A DNA stretch of 64,000 nucleotides from JAHEKD01 sp965204695 (GTDB lineage Bacteria; Pseudomonadota; Gammaproteobacteria; Arenicellales; JAHEKD01): contig OZ242007.1 of NCBI GenBank assembly GCA_965204695.1, positions 2,046,001 to 2,110,000 on the forward strand. The letters run 5' to 3'. Below are positions 1 through 8,537 of this stretch, one piece after another. The position numbers and the translations under genes were made by a program. The notes beneath the pieces are model-generated. The model worked only from the letters and a program-made list of their open reading frames with translations. It had not been told where the DNA came from and made no database searches. Positions within the stretch are counted from its first letter, which is position 1; each line of letters opens with the position of its first letter.

Positions 1-7
1 AAAGAGA

Positions 8-1231
8 ATGATCACAAGAATGACGGATAACAATAACTGGTCATTTAAATTACCCTACGCGGAATTTATTATTTTGATTTCGATGCTTATGGCAGTTACC
101 GCCTTAAGCATCGACGCGATGTTACCGGCCAATCCTCAAATAACTGCTGACTTTGGTGTATCCAAGCCGGAAGATTTGCAATTAATGGTGAATGTTTTTT
201 TTCTGGGCTTTGCCTTGTCGCAATTATTTTTCGGGTTCTTAGCTGATCGTTTTGGCCGCAAGCCTATCCTGCTTGTCGGGTTAGCCATTTTTATTATCGC
301 TAGCTTTATTGCCATTACCTCATCATCGTACCAAGCCTTGATCATTGCCCGCTTTTTTCAAGGTGTTGGTGGTGGTGCTCCAAGGGTTGTTCCGACATCG
401 ATTATTCGCGACCTGACTGAGGGCCGGCAAATGGCTAAATTGATGTCGCTGACCATGATGGTATTTATTATTATCCCTGTGTTAGCACCGTCGATCGGTC
501 AGGTAATCCTGTTTTTTGGGCCCTGGCAATGGATTTTTATTATGTTAGCGGCGATGGGCCTATTTCTGAGTTTGTGGTTAATCATCCGCTTGCCCGAAAC
601 CTTGGCAATCGAAAATCGCCAACCTTTAAATGCAAGCAATATATTCGCAAACATTAAAACTGTAATCACTAACCCGATCACCATTGGTTATACACTGGCG
701 TTAAGCTGTATTTTTGGAGCCTTTAATATTTATTTAAGTGCTTCACAGCCCATTTTCGATCAGTATTACGGTTTGGCTGATCAATTTGCCCTGATTTTTG
801 GGTTCATAGCTATCTTTATGGGATTCGCGAGTTATTTAAACTCAAAACTGGTGATCAAATTGGGTATGCATCATTTGAGTCAGATCGGTTTGCTGTCATT
901 TATTGGACTATCGGTACTATTTGTTGTGTTTTGCTGGCTATATGAGGGCTTACCTCCCGCCTGGATTTTTATTGCGCTAATGGCTGGGCTATTATTTTTA
1001 ATTGGAATTATTTTTCCTAATCAAAATTCACTGGCGATGGAACCAATGGGTAAATTGGCTGGTACAGCGGCTTCGATAATTGGCTTTATTTCAACAGTGA
1101 TTGGCGTTTTATTAGGCACAATCGCAGGTCAATGGTTGAATGGATCTTTGCTACCCATGGCGATTGCTTTTTTGACTTATGGTTGTGTTTCTATTGCAAT
1201 CACTGTGAAGTTAAAGAAATTGGCACCGTAG
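8..1231 (+). CDS. Bcr/CflA-type MFS drug efflux transporter
   Basis: A 407-residue major facilitator of the inner membrane with about 12 hydrophobic segments, expected to export small drugs or metabolites by proton antiport. The MFS motif A after the second membrane segment is seen as GFLADRFGRKPILL (about residues 77-90). The early DAMLPANPQI stretch and the PRVVPTSIIRDL stretch after segment 4 are typical of the Bcr/CflA branch. The length is normal for the family. The start at position 8 is preceded by AAAGAGA; a second ATG lies four codons later, so the true start is slightly uncertain, and sequence upstream is cut by the window edge. It converges on the porin gene. The substrate cannot be inferred. 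Confidence 0.88.
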   Translation: MITRMTDNNNWSFKLPYAEFIILISMLMAVTALSIDAMLPANPQITADFGVSKPEDLQLMVNVFFLGFALSQLFFGFLADRFGRKPILLVGLAIFIIASFIAITSSSYQALIIARFFQGVGGGAPRVVPTSIIRDLTEGRQMAKLMSLTMMVFIIIPVLAPSIGQVILFFGPWQWIFIMLAAMGLFLSLWLIIRLPETLAIENRQPLNASNIFANIKTVITNPITIGYTLALSCIFGAFNIYLSASQPIFDQYYGLADQFALIFGFIAIFMGFASYLNSKLVIKLGMHHLSQIGLLSFIGLSVLFVVFCWLYEGLPPAWIFIALMAGLLFLIGIIFPNQNSLAMEPMGKLAGTAASIIGFISTVIGVLLGTIAGQWLNGSLLPMAIAFLTYGCVSIAITVKLKKLAP

Positions 1232-1243
1232 TTGGCACTACGG
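1226..1243 (+). terminator. Short hairpin at the end of the MFS gene
   Basis: A 7-bp stem (CCGTAGT/ACTACGG) with a TGGC loop overlaps the stop codon of the MFS gene in the convergent gap before the porin. It has no clear T tract, so it is only a weak terminator candidate. Confidence 0.25.
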
Positions 1244-1298
1244 CACCATACTCTCACCTCTAGCGGCTGGGAGATTTAACAAACTGTTATCTGCTAGA

Positions 1299-2285
1299 TT
1301 AAAATTCATAGCGCAGTGAAAAGATGGCTTCGGTGGTGTCTTCATCTTGAAGCTGGATTTCGTCAACATTAACGGCCGCATCAATATAATTCACCCCAAG
1401 ATTGGCTGAGAAGCCTCTGGCGATGTCGTAGCGCAGTCCTAATGCCGTAGAACGTTCTGATTCACCATCAACCGAACCATAATGCCCTTCCAATGAAGTT
1501 GTCCAACGGCCAACTTTGTAATTCACACCAGTAGAAAGATAATAACGATCAGCGCTGATACCCGCCCCTTTTAGTCTTTCATAACCGATACCGGCATCCA
1601 TCAGCCAGCTGCCATAGATCAACTCGCCAAGCAACTTGATTCCTTTTGAATCCAGCGTTTCACCTGCATCCGTTTCAAATTCGTTATCAGAAAATCGAGC
1701 GGTAAAACGATAATCTTTATCGCCCAACGGCCGATCAAAGGTCGCACCGGTATCAAAGTTACCGTCTTCATCGACCATCGCATTTACGGTCATTTGGCTG
1801 AGTCGTAATGAATAGGCCACGCCTTTATCTTCAAATTCACCATAGGTATCATCGAATGCTAACTCGGCATTACCAACGCCGCGCATTCTGCGGGTTGCTT
1901 CGCGAGTGAGATTAGTGACATTTCCGACCGACAAGCGACCCCAAACACCTCTGACGAATAGTGCTGCATCACCGTCATAACCGTCATCTTCATTGCCGAT
2001 ATAACTGCCGCCAATGGTCAATGCATTGGCAAGTTGTCGTTCTGCCGAAATTTGAAACAGACCACCAACTTGCTCCTCATTTTCATCATTATCCAAATCT
2101 CTATTCACAGAAAAATCGATTAAACCGTTGAGCAGGAAGGTAAAGCCACCGATTTCCTTTGCCAGTGGTTCCTCAAAAAACGACAAGTTGTCGGAATTAA
2201 TCGGCAACTGAGTTTGTGCCAGTGTAAGTTGACTGGTTGATATAGCTACAACAGCCACCGCGCTAATTATTGTATTTTGTTTCAT
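1299..2285 (-). CDS. Outer-membrane porin-like beta-barrel protein
   Basis: A 328-residue secreted protein with a Sec signal peptide (residues 1-23, ending in LTLAQ). The body alternates short amphipathic strands with acidic turns and ends in SLRYEF, a C-terminal aromatic typical of BAM-inserted barrels. It resembles Gram-negative trimeric porins (stretches such as GRLSVGNV and YSLRLSQM). It probably forms a diffusion channel; the substrate is unknown. It lies 5 bp downstream of the haloperoxidase gene on the same strand, so the two are probably cotranscribed from the divergent region at 3671-3835. Confidence 0.8.
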   Translation of the reverse strand: MKQNTIISAVAVVAISTSQLTLAQTQLPINSDNLSFFEEPLAKEIGGFTFLLNGLIDFSVNRDLDNDENEEQVGGLFQISAERQLANALTIGGSYIGNEDDGYDGDAALFVRGVWGRLSVGNVTNLTREATRRMRGVGNAELAFDDTYGEFEDKGVAYSLRLSQMTVNAMVDEDGNFDTGATFDRPLGDKDYRFTARFSDNEFETDAGETLDSKGIKLLGELIYGSWLMDAGIGYERLKGAGISADRYYLSTGVNYKVGRWTTSLEGHYGSVDGESERSTALGLRYDIARGFSANLGVNYIDAAVNVDEIQLQDEDTTEAIFSLRYEF

Positions 2286-2290
2286 GCAGA

Positions 2291-3670
2291 TTACCCCTTT
2301 AACGGAAACATAGTATTGAAAGCTTGATCGGCAATTTCCTTGCCTACTCGTAACGCTTCAACGTTATCAACATCCCAATGCACACCGCCGTAAATTCGGC
2401 TTAGACCATTTTCTTCAGAGGCCTGGCTGAGACTATGCCAATGACGTTTAACACCTTTAATCTGTGGCCAGATGACCTGATCTGGTGACTCACCTGAGAA
2501 GGCCACCTTATCTGTACCGTATAAAAGCTCCGTCATTCGTGTACCTGTCGAACCAAAACAGGAATGCCCTGAGGTATAGGAAGGAAATCCCGGCGTTGGA
2601 ATCAAACTTCTCCAGTTTGGATCATTCACCAAACGTAAGTCAGTATTATTAAACTGCTCTGCGCGCAAACGAATAGCCGTTTCCGGGCGTAAAATGTCAT
2701 GATAATACTTGCTGTCCCAGGTTGATGTTGCCGCATCACACTGAGTCATACCAATCAATGCGAACCCTCTGGCCAGATCAATAAATGACATGTTTTTGTG
2801 CTGCAATATTTGCATTGCGATCAGCGTGAAGTGTCCAGGAGGTGTTATGCCCCAAGGACCGTCTTCCCAGAAAATAGCAATTTCTGTCTCATCGGCTGTT
2901 CGAATTTGACTTTCTGCGCCCCCGATTTCGCGAATTTTGACAATCTGTTCGGCGAATTCCGGACTTTGCATATCCAGAAAGCCCGAAACTCGAAACTGAG
3001 AAGAACTGCTCATAGTCCAAGGTTTCACACGACCACAGCCGGGCAACAGACCGCGATCATAACTGGCAAATGCAGGCCCTGCTGCCCCGGTGCTGTAATA
3101 AGGACCTGTCGGTGTCCAACCCAATGGATCTTTACGACGATCATAACGACCTAGATAATAATTGGCTTTACTTGGTTCTGAGCCATCGTTGGTGCGTTCT
3201 CTAACAATAAACTTGCCGACATGTTCACCCCATTGAATTCCAAGCGACTTGGCCTCACTGTCAGGATATTGTTTCAAAAAGCGCATGCGGTCGAAAACAA
3301 AAGGTTGTTGAAATGCTTCGGCGGCTGCAACTGCATAGGCAACACCGTATGCCACTTCCGGACCAGCACCTTGAGGTGCTTCACCTATATCAAAATGCGT
3401 ATTGTATTTTTTGATAATTCCGTTTGCGGCTAAGAATCCAGCCGTTGGTCCGAGTGATAAGGCTCGTGAAGCCATAGGTGGGACGATAGCCTGATCGCGC
3501 ACTGATTGAAGTGCAATATCTGTCCATAGAAATACCGGGTTCAACTTTTCCGGCATGATGAATTTGGTCAAATAGGATTCACGACCACCAAACTGTTGTG
3601 CACATCCCATCAATGCACTGGCAGTCAACAAACCTGTTCCCTGTAAAAAACTTCTTCTTGTAATACTCAT
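2291..3670 (-). CDS. Vanadium-dependent haloperoxidase / PAP2-fold lipoprotein
   Basis: A 459-residue protein with a twin-arginine leader (TRRSFLQ) followed by a lipobox-like ALMGC, suggesting Tat export and lipid anchoring. The C-terminal half carries the PAP2/vanadium haloperoxidase active-site pattern: YYHDILRPETAIR, then PGFPSYTSGHSCFGS with the conserved Ser-Gly-His, then RIYGGVHWDVDN with Arg and the second His. Members oxidise halides with hydrogen peroxide using vanadate, or act as acid phosphatases; sequence alone does not decide between these. It is the first gene of an operon with the porin. It faces a glycine-repeat protein and a two-component system across a 165-bp divergent promoter region. 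Confidence 0.85.
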   Translation of the reverse strand: MSITRRSFLQGTGLLTASALMGCAQQFGGRESYLTKFIMPEKLNPVFLWTDIALQSVRDQAIVPPMASRALSLGPTAGFLAANGIIKKYNTHFDIGEAPQGAGPEVAYGVAYAVAAAEAFQQPFVFDRMRFLKQYPDSEAKSLGIQWGEHVGKFIVRERTNDGSEPSKANYYLGRYDRRKDPLGWTPTGPYYSTGAAGPAFASYDRGLLPGCGRVKPWTMSSSSQFRVSGFLDMQSPEFAEQIVKIREIGGAESQIRTADETEIAIFWEDGPWGITPPGHFTLIAMQILQHKNMSFIDLARGFALIGMTQCDAATSTWDSKYYHDILRPETAIRLRAEQFNNTDLRLVNDPNWRSLIPTPGFPSYTSGHSCFGSTGTRMTELLYGTDKVAFSGESPDQVIWPQIKGVKRHWHSLSQASEENGLSRIYGGVHWDVDNVEALRVGKEIADQAFNTMFPLKG

Positions 3671-3760
3671 AGTAAACTCCGCAATAATGTATTTTTCGAT
3701 CTTTGATCGTACGATGGGCGAAGTATAGAAACAGTGGTTTACATGAACCTGATAAGCGCT

Positions 3761-3779
3761 GTAAGGTTAGTGTAAGGTT
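3761..3779. promoter_or_regulatory. Direct repeat, likely response-regulator site
   Basis: GTAAGGTT occurs at 3761-3768 and again at 3772-3779, a period of 11 bp, in the divergent region between the haloperoxidase and the glycine-repeat gene. OmpR/PhoB-family dimers usually bind such one-turn direct repeats. A regulator of that family is encoded at 4426. That it binds here is inference. Confidence 0.5.
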
Positions 3780-3835
3780 TGTCCAGCAAAATAAACACTC
3801 TGCACCCAGAGAGGGTCTAAACTAAACCATTAAAA

Positions 3836-4399
3836 ATGAAAAGCTCACTTAAAAAACGTTTTCAAAAAAATTGGAGTGCTCCAAGCTCTTTAGTGTTGGG
3901 AGTGCTTTTGCTCGCATGGGGACAAACAGGTTCGACACAAAGCTGTGAATCTGCCAATCAGATACCGTCAACTGCCTTTTTCGATTTAGTTGAACATCAA
4001 CAAGCAGACTTCAATACTAACGGAGAATTAATACATGCAAAGATGCTAAGTTTTTCTCACCAAGACGCCTGCAAACACGCCTTCCGAATTAAATGGATTG
4101 CTGATGACGGATCGCTAAATGAACAGTATTACGATGCAAACACTTTTGAGAAAGTTGATAAAGCAGATCTTCACCAACTAAGCCAATCTGCTTTTGCGTC
4201 TGAACCCGACGGTCCTGGTGGCGGGGGTAATGGCCCTGGTGGTGGAGGCGGCGGCCCTGGTGGTGGGGGTAATGGCCCTGGTGGCGGGGGCGGCGGCCCT
4301 GGTGGTGGAGGTGGCGGTCCTGGTGGCGGGGGTAATGGCCCTGGTGGTGGAGGCGGCGGTCCTGGGGGCGGGGGCGGCGGCCCCGGAGGCGGTAATTAA
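3836..4399 (+). CDS. Secreted protein with C-terminal GPGGGG repeats
   Basis: A 187-residue protein. Residues about 15-35 form an N-terminal hydrophobic signal sequence. Residues 36-120 form a compact domain resembling a small PepSY-like or periplasmic fold (a weak impression; no firm family). Residues 126-187 are nine heptads, GPGGGGN or GPGGGGG, the last one shortened. The tail has no charged residues and is presumably extended and disordered. The gene ends 26 bp before a response regulator gene and probably belongs to the same transcript. The function is unknown; it could be a periplasmic accessory of the sensor kinase or a surface protein. Confidence 0.65.
   Translation: MKSSLKKRFQKNWSAPSSLVLGVLLLAWGQTGSTQSCESANQIPSTAFFDLVEHQQADFNTNGELIHAKMLSFSHQDACKHAFRIKWIADDGSLNEQYYDANTFEKVDKADLHQLSQSAFASEPDGPGGGGNGPGGGGGGPGGGGNGPGGGGGGPGGGGGGPGGGGNGPGGGGGGPGGGGGGPGGGN
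4211..4396 (+). repeat. 21-bp tandem repeat coding GPGGGGN/G
   Basis: Nine imperfect 21-bp units with GC-rich synonymous variation (GGT, GGC, GGG and GGA all used), in the order N,G,N,G,G,N,G,G and a short final unit. The array is much richer in G than the flanking DNA and could expand or contract by slippage. Confidence 0.9.
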
Positions 4400-4425
4400 T
4401 TTATTTTTGAGTAGAAAATAATTTC

Positions 4426-5088
4426 ATGCATGCTTTAGTTGTAGAAGACGATCAAATTATTGCTGAGCAAATCAAGCAATCATTAACTCGTCATGGCTAC
4501 GCGGTCGATTTATGTCATGATGGTAACGATGCCTGGTATTTAGGTGATACTGAGTCTTATGATGTAGTGATTCTCGATTTAGGTTTGCCGTCTATGGACG
4601 GTTTAAGTGTTTTAAGCAAATGGCGCGAAGGCGGTAATACCATGCCTGTTTTGATTCTTACTGCGCGTGATACCTGGCGGGAAAAGGTAACTGGACTGCG
4701 CGCCGGTGCTGATGATTATCTAGCTAAACCATTTGAAATGGAAGAGATGCTGGCTCGGGTTGAAGTATTGGTACGACGCGCTGCTGGTCATGCCAGTTCA
4801 ATTATTAACTGTGCAGAGTTACAACTTGACCTTAGTAGTCAGCGTATTAGTAAAGCCGGACGTGCACTTGAATTAAGCGCATTGGAATATCGACTCATCG
4901 CCTATTTTATTCACAATCAGGACAAAGTGATTTCCAAGTCAATCTTAAGTGAGCATATTTACGAACAAGATTTTGATTACGACTCTAATGTAATCGAAGT
5001 GTTAGTTAATCGATGCCGCAATAAAATTGGTAAATCCTATATTAAGACGTTACGTGGGCAAGGTTACATTCTTACCTCAAACCCTTAA
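4426..5088 (+). CDS. OmpR/PhoB-family response regulator
   Basis: A 220-residue two-domain transcription factor. The receiver domain (1-115) shows the acidic pair EDD at 7-9, the phosphoacceptor Asp in VVILDLGLPSMDG, Thr in LILTARD and the conserved Lys in YLAKPF. The C-terminal winged helix (about 125-218) ends in RNKIGKSYIKTLRGQGYIL, close to the QseB/PmrA/PhoP group. Its stop codon overlaps the kinase start by one base (TAATG), so the two are translationally coupled. Likely targets are its own upstream gene and the divergent haloperoxidase-porin operon. Confidence 0.93.
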   Translation: MHALVVEDDQIIAEQIKQSLTRHGYAVDLCHDGNDAWYLGDTESYDVVILDLGLPSMDGLSVLSKWREGGNTMPVLILTARDTWREKVTGLRAGADDYLAKPFEMEEMLARVEVLVRRAAGHASSIINCAELQLDLSSQRISKAGRALELSALEYRLIAYFIHNQDKVISKSILSEHIYEQDFDYDSNVIEVLVNRCRNKIGKSYIKTLRGQGYILTSNP

Positions 5089-6425
5089 TGATCAAGAATT
5101 CACTTAATTTTAGAATCCTGATTAGTTCTACCGTTGTGGCATTAATTGCTGCCATCCTGGCCGCTTATTTTTTAACAAAAGCCTTCGAAAGTTCGATTGA
5201 AAAGCGTTTTGATGAGACTTTAAAATCAAATTTAAACGATTTAATTGCGGCATTGTCTTTTGACCAAAACGGCAAGCTAATACTCGACTGGCGTCCTAGT
5301 GATCCCAGGTTTAATGCCCCTATTTCAGGCTGGTATTGGTTAATCTGCGATCAAAAAGATAACATCATTCATCAGTCAGACTCACTGGTTCAAATTTATG
5401 ATCACCAACTCATTCCTGCTGATAAATCTAAAATCAACACATCACAGTTCAATCAGACTGTTGGACCCGGTGAAGTTGAGTTACGAACCCTAATTCGCAA
5501 CCTCAAAAATGATCAAAACCAAAGCTTTTATTTGACCATTACAGGTCCGGTATCAGATATCGAGGATGATGTCGCTGCTTTTTTTAAACAATTATTAATT
5601 ACCTTATCTATTTTGTTATTAGGTTTTTTGGCTATAACCTACTTTCAAATAAAACTGGCTCTGTCACCTCTTGATCAGGCAAAGGACGAGATTGCCGCGA
5701 TTCGGGGAGGCCAACTAAAAAAGCTGGACGAAAATTATCCCAATGAATTAATGCCTTTTGTTCAGGAAATCAATGAGCTATTGACTGACAATGAATCGAT
5801 TATTTCAAAAGCACGACTACAGGCTAGTAATTTGGCTCATGCTTTAAAAAATCCATTGACCATTATTAAAAATGAATCAACCGGGCAAAACAATCAAACT
5901 ATTAATCAGCAGGTTAACTTATTAAACCAACAAATTGATCGACATTTACACAAGGTAAGAATCGCAGGGAATCTGGATCACTCTAGCGCATTAACAAACG
6001 TCTCTGACTGTCTTCAAGAAATCGTCTATTCGCTAGAGGTTCTCTATAAAGAAAAATCATTGAGTTTTGATATCAACTGCCAGTGCGATTTTTTGTTTCG
6101 AGGTGATTCGCAGGATTTAGAGGAAATGTTAGGAAATCTTCTTGATAATGCTGCTAAATGGGCAACAAATACCGTCACTGTGAGTGTCGAGCTTAAAGAG
6201 TCAATACTGATTTTTAATATTAACGATGATGGGCCAGGAATTGATGACACTCATAAGCACGATATTTTTAGCCCTGGAAAAAGATTGGATGAAAATGTTC
6301 AAGGTTCTGGCTTAGGCCTTTATATCGTCAATCAGATAGTCGAACAATATAAAGGCAAAATCCGGGTGCTAAGCGGCGACTTTTCGGGGACCAAAATAAA
6401 ACTGGAACTTCCGGGCAGCCGCTAG
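5088..6425 (+). CDS. Sensor histidine kinase
   Basis: A 445-residue inner-membrane kinase paired with the preceding response regulator. There are two membrane segments (about 9-30 and 167-187) flanking a periplasmic sensor of about 135 residues, then a HAMP-like linker. The dimerisation helix carries the phosphoacceptor His in NLAHALKNPL. The ATPase domain has an N box (LLDNAAKWA), G1 (DDGPGID) and G2 (GSGLGLYIVNQIV). The architecture matches PhoQ/QseC-like kinases. The signal is not evident from the sequence. It converges on ppnN with only 2 bp between the stop codons. Confidence 0.92.
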   Translation: MIKNSLNFRILISSTVVALIAAILAAYFLTKAFESSIEKRFDETLKSNLNDLIAALSFDQNGKLILDWRPSDPRFNAPISGWYWLICDQKDNIIHQSDSLVQIYDHQLIPADKSKINTSQFNQTVGPGEVELRTLIRNLKNDQNQSFYLTITGPVSDIEDDVAAFFKQLLITLSILLLGFLAITYFQIKLALSPLDQAKDEIAAIRGGQLKKLDENYPNELMPFVQEINELLTDNESIISKARLQASNLAHALKNPLTIIKNESTGQNNQTINQQVNLLNQQIDRHLHKVRIAGNLDHSSALTNVSDCLQEIVYSLEVLYKEKSLSFDINCQCDFLFRGDSQDLEEMLGNLLDNAAKWATNTVTVSVELKESILIFNINDDGPGIDDTHKHDIFSPGKRLDENVQGSGLGLYIVNQIVEQYKGKIRVLSGDFSGTKIKLELPGSR

Positions 6426-6427
6426 GA

Positions 6428-7792
6428 TTAATTTTTTACAATCTGATAACAAGGATGATAATCAACACCCGGCAACTTCATCCGATGTTGCTGGACAAAC
6501 GAGGTTAATAACTGATCAAGTAATTCCATAACCGGCTTATCACCATTAATTTGATAATGACCAAATTTTTCCACCGCCCTAATACCGTAATCTTTTACGT
6601 TACCGGCCACTATACCGGAGAAGGCCCGGCGCAAATTAACCGCTAGTAAATGTGCTGGCATACCTTGTTTGATTTCCAGCGCAGCCATGTTTTCGTGACT
6701 TGGCAAAAATGGTGTTTGAAATTCTGGTTCAATATGTAATCGCCAATTAAAATAAAACGCATCGTCTGTTCTTAATCGAAATTTCCTGACTCTTTTAATT
6801 CCTTTTTTGACCGTCCTAGCAACTTTTGCAGGATCATTTATTATGATCTGATAACGTGAAGCGGCCCGTTCACCTAATGTTGCTCTGATGAAAGTATCAA
6901 TTTGAGAAAAATAATCCTGGGCTGACTCGGGTCCGGTAAAAACCAGTGGAAAAGGAATATCTTTGTTATTGGGATGTAATAAAATTCCGAGCAAATAAAG
7001 AATCTCCTCAGCCGTACCCGCACCTCCGGGAAAAACAATTATTCCGTGACCAACACGCACAAACGCTTCTAAGCGCTTCTCTATATCTGGCATGATTACC
7101 AGATTATTAACAATTGGATTAGGCGCTTCAGCAGCAATAATACCTGGTTCCGATAAGCCCAAATAAACTCCATTTTTGATCCGCTGCTTAGCATGACCGA
7201 TTGCAGCACCCTTCATCGGTCCTTTCATCGCACCAGGGCCACAACCTGTACAAATATCCAGTCCCCGCAACCCCAGTTCATAACCCACTACCTTAGTGTA
7301 ATCGTACTCTTGCCGTGAAATTGAGTGTCCACCCCAGCACACAACCATATTTGGTTTTAAGGATCGGGTTAATACATCTGCATTGCGTAATATATGAAAG
7401 ACCGCGTCAGTTAAACTTTCAGATGTAGTGAGTTTTTCTAGATCAATCTCATTGCCGACATAAACCACATCCCGCAAAACTGAAAATACCAGCTCTCCAA
7501 TACCCTTAATGATTTTTCCTTCGACAAAAGCAGTGGCGGGGGCATTGTTGATATATAGCTTGATACCTCGCTCGGTTTGGTGAACCTTGATCTCAAATGA
7601 TTGGTAACGTTCCAACAATTTTTTACCATCATCCATCTCATTGCCGCAGTTCAAAACAGCTAAGGAGCAATTACGAAACAATTCATACAACCCCCCCTGA
7701 CTACTATCAAGTAAGCGCATAACTTCTGACTTTGATAAAACGTCCAAAAATTCTTCTGGACGAATACTGGTATTAACGAGATCGTTATTCAT
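6428..7792 (-). CDS. ppnN: Nucleotide 5'-monophosphate nucleosidase PpnN
   Basis: A 454-residue cytosolic enzyme, the same length as E. coli PpnN (YgdH). It hydrolyses purine and pyrimidine nucleoside monophosphates to base plus ribose 5-phosphate. The LOG-family core is clear: VVCWGGHSIS, CTGCGPGAMKGPMKGA and the nucleotide-binding loop VFPGGAGTAEEILYLLG. The N-terminal and C-terminal extensions typical of PpnN, which carry ppGpp control in the family, are both present. It stands alone on this strand. Confidence 0.93.
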   Translation of the reverse strand: MNNDLVNTSIRPEEFLDVLSKSEVMRLLDSSQGGLYELFRNCSLAVLNCGNEMDDGKKLLERYQSFEIKVHQTERGIKLYINNAPATAFVEGKIIKGIGELVFSVLRDVVYVGNEIDLEKLTTSESLTDAVFHILRNADVLTRSLKPNMVVCWGGHSISRQEYDYTKVVGYELGLRGLDICTGCGPGAMKGPMKGAAIGHAKQRIKNGVYLGLSEPGIIAAEAPNPIVNNLVIMPDIEKRLEAFVRVGHGIIVFPGGAGTAEEILYLLGILLHPNNKDIPFPLVFTGPESAQDYFSQIDTFIRATLGERAASRYQIIINDPAKVARTVKKGIKRVRKFRLRTDDAFYFNWRLHIEPEFQTPFLPSHENMAALEIKQGMPAHLLAVNLRRAFSGIVAGNVKDYGIRAVEKFGHYQINGDKPVMELLDQLLTSFVQQHRMKLPGVDYHPCYQIVKN

Positions 7793-7845
7793 GTATTGAT
7801 TGGGGTTTTATATTTTGTGGTATGGAACTATAAAGCATACCGGCA

Positions 7846-7869
7846 AGAATGACCCCATTGGGTCATTCT
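7846..7869. repeat. Perfect 10-bp stem hairpin
   Basis: AGAATGACCC, a CATT loop, then GGGTCATTCT, located between the ppnN start and the end of a small membrane-protein gene. No T tract follows, so it looks more like a dispersed palindromic repeat than a terminator. Its GTCATTC core resembles the ends of the element at 46425-46679. Confidence 0.5.
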
Positions 7870-7945
7870 GAGCTTCTTTGGCAGCTCTCGCAAGCAAGGA
7901 TAAACGTGAGAATCTCCTAACTACTGTTCGGGCTTTAAACCAAGC

Positions 7946-8104
7946 CTAGTCTTGAGAATCAAGCCACTTATTAATCAGTAAATAAACCGGAAAGCATAAT
8001 AAGGCCATGACAAAAAGATAATGAAACACGCCTTGATTGAAGATAAAAAATAATCCTGCCGCTACCGCCGCTGTGAGTTTGCCTTTGCTAATATTGTTTA
8101 ACAT
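7946..8104 (-). CDS. Small membrane protein, 52 aa
   Basis: An ORF of 53 codons including the stop, starting MLNNISKGKLTAAV and ending KWLDSQD. A good ribosome-binding site (AAGGAGAAC) lies 8 bases before the ATG. The sequence holds two short hydrophobic stretches with basic ends, as expected for a small inner-membrane protein. I do not recognise the family. A strong start signal and plausible composition support a real gene. Confidence 0.6.
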   Translation of the reverse strand: MLNNISKGKLTAAVAAGLFFIFNQGVFHYLFVMALLCFPVYLLINKWLDSQD

Positions 8105-8221
8105 ATTATTTTGTTCTCCTTAGGCTAAAGAATTCTAATACAAATTAACACTTTAATTAAATATCTTATTTAAAAAAGATAATGATTTTTGATTGAAATC
8201 AGTCAGCAAAGTTCCCTGGTT

Positions 8222-8230
8222 TGCTATAAT
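8222..8230 (+). promoter_or_regulatory. Extended -10 promoter
   Basis: TGCTATAAT fits the extended -10 consensus (TGn followed by TATAAT). It lies about 100 bp upstream of the small zinc-ribbon protein gene; no good -35 is seen. Confidence 0.45.
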
Positions 8231-8326
8231 TGGAGTTACAAAGGAGCGATGGTCAATCTAATAATTCCAACAAGACCCTAAATCTTCCGTTTTGCCGTTT
8301 TTTTATATTTTAGTGGTGGTGGTCTT

Positions 8327-8530
8327 TTGGATTGCGCAAAGTGTGGTAAGAATGATTTCGAGCGAGTCTACAAAACTCCACGGGAACGTTTTATAAATTT
8401 CTGGTTGCCTGGTAAAGCTTATAACTGCAATACTTGTGGAAAGCATACTTATAAGCATGTTTTCCCCTATGTTTCCTGGCCAATATTGACAGCATTATTA
8501 TTAGTTGTTGGAATTGTGATCGTAATTTAG
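8327..8530 (+). CDS. Small zinc-ribbon membrane protein
   Basis: A 67-residue protein with two CxxC knuckles (CAKCG at 3-7 and CNTCG at 34-38) forming a probable zinc ribbon. A single C-terminal membrane helix follows (about 48-67, rich in L, V and I). It would sit in the inner membrane with the ribbon in the cytosol. The start is a TTG after a G-rich stretch and is uncertain. I know of no assigned function for this arrangement. Confidence 0.6.
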   Translation: MDCAKCGKNDFERVYKTPRERFINFWLPGKAYNCNTCGKHTYKHVFPYVSWPILTALLLVVGIVIVI

Positions 8531-8537
8531 TGTAGCA

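Noticed and set aside
4194..4421. Overlapping 75-codon frame through the glycine repeat
   Set aside because: Its Val/Ala-rich product is the shifted reading of the same GC-rich repeat; it has no ribosome-binding site and overlaps a better-supported gene.
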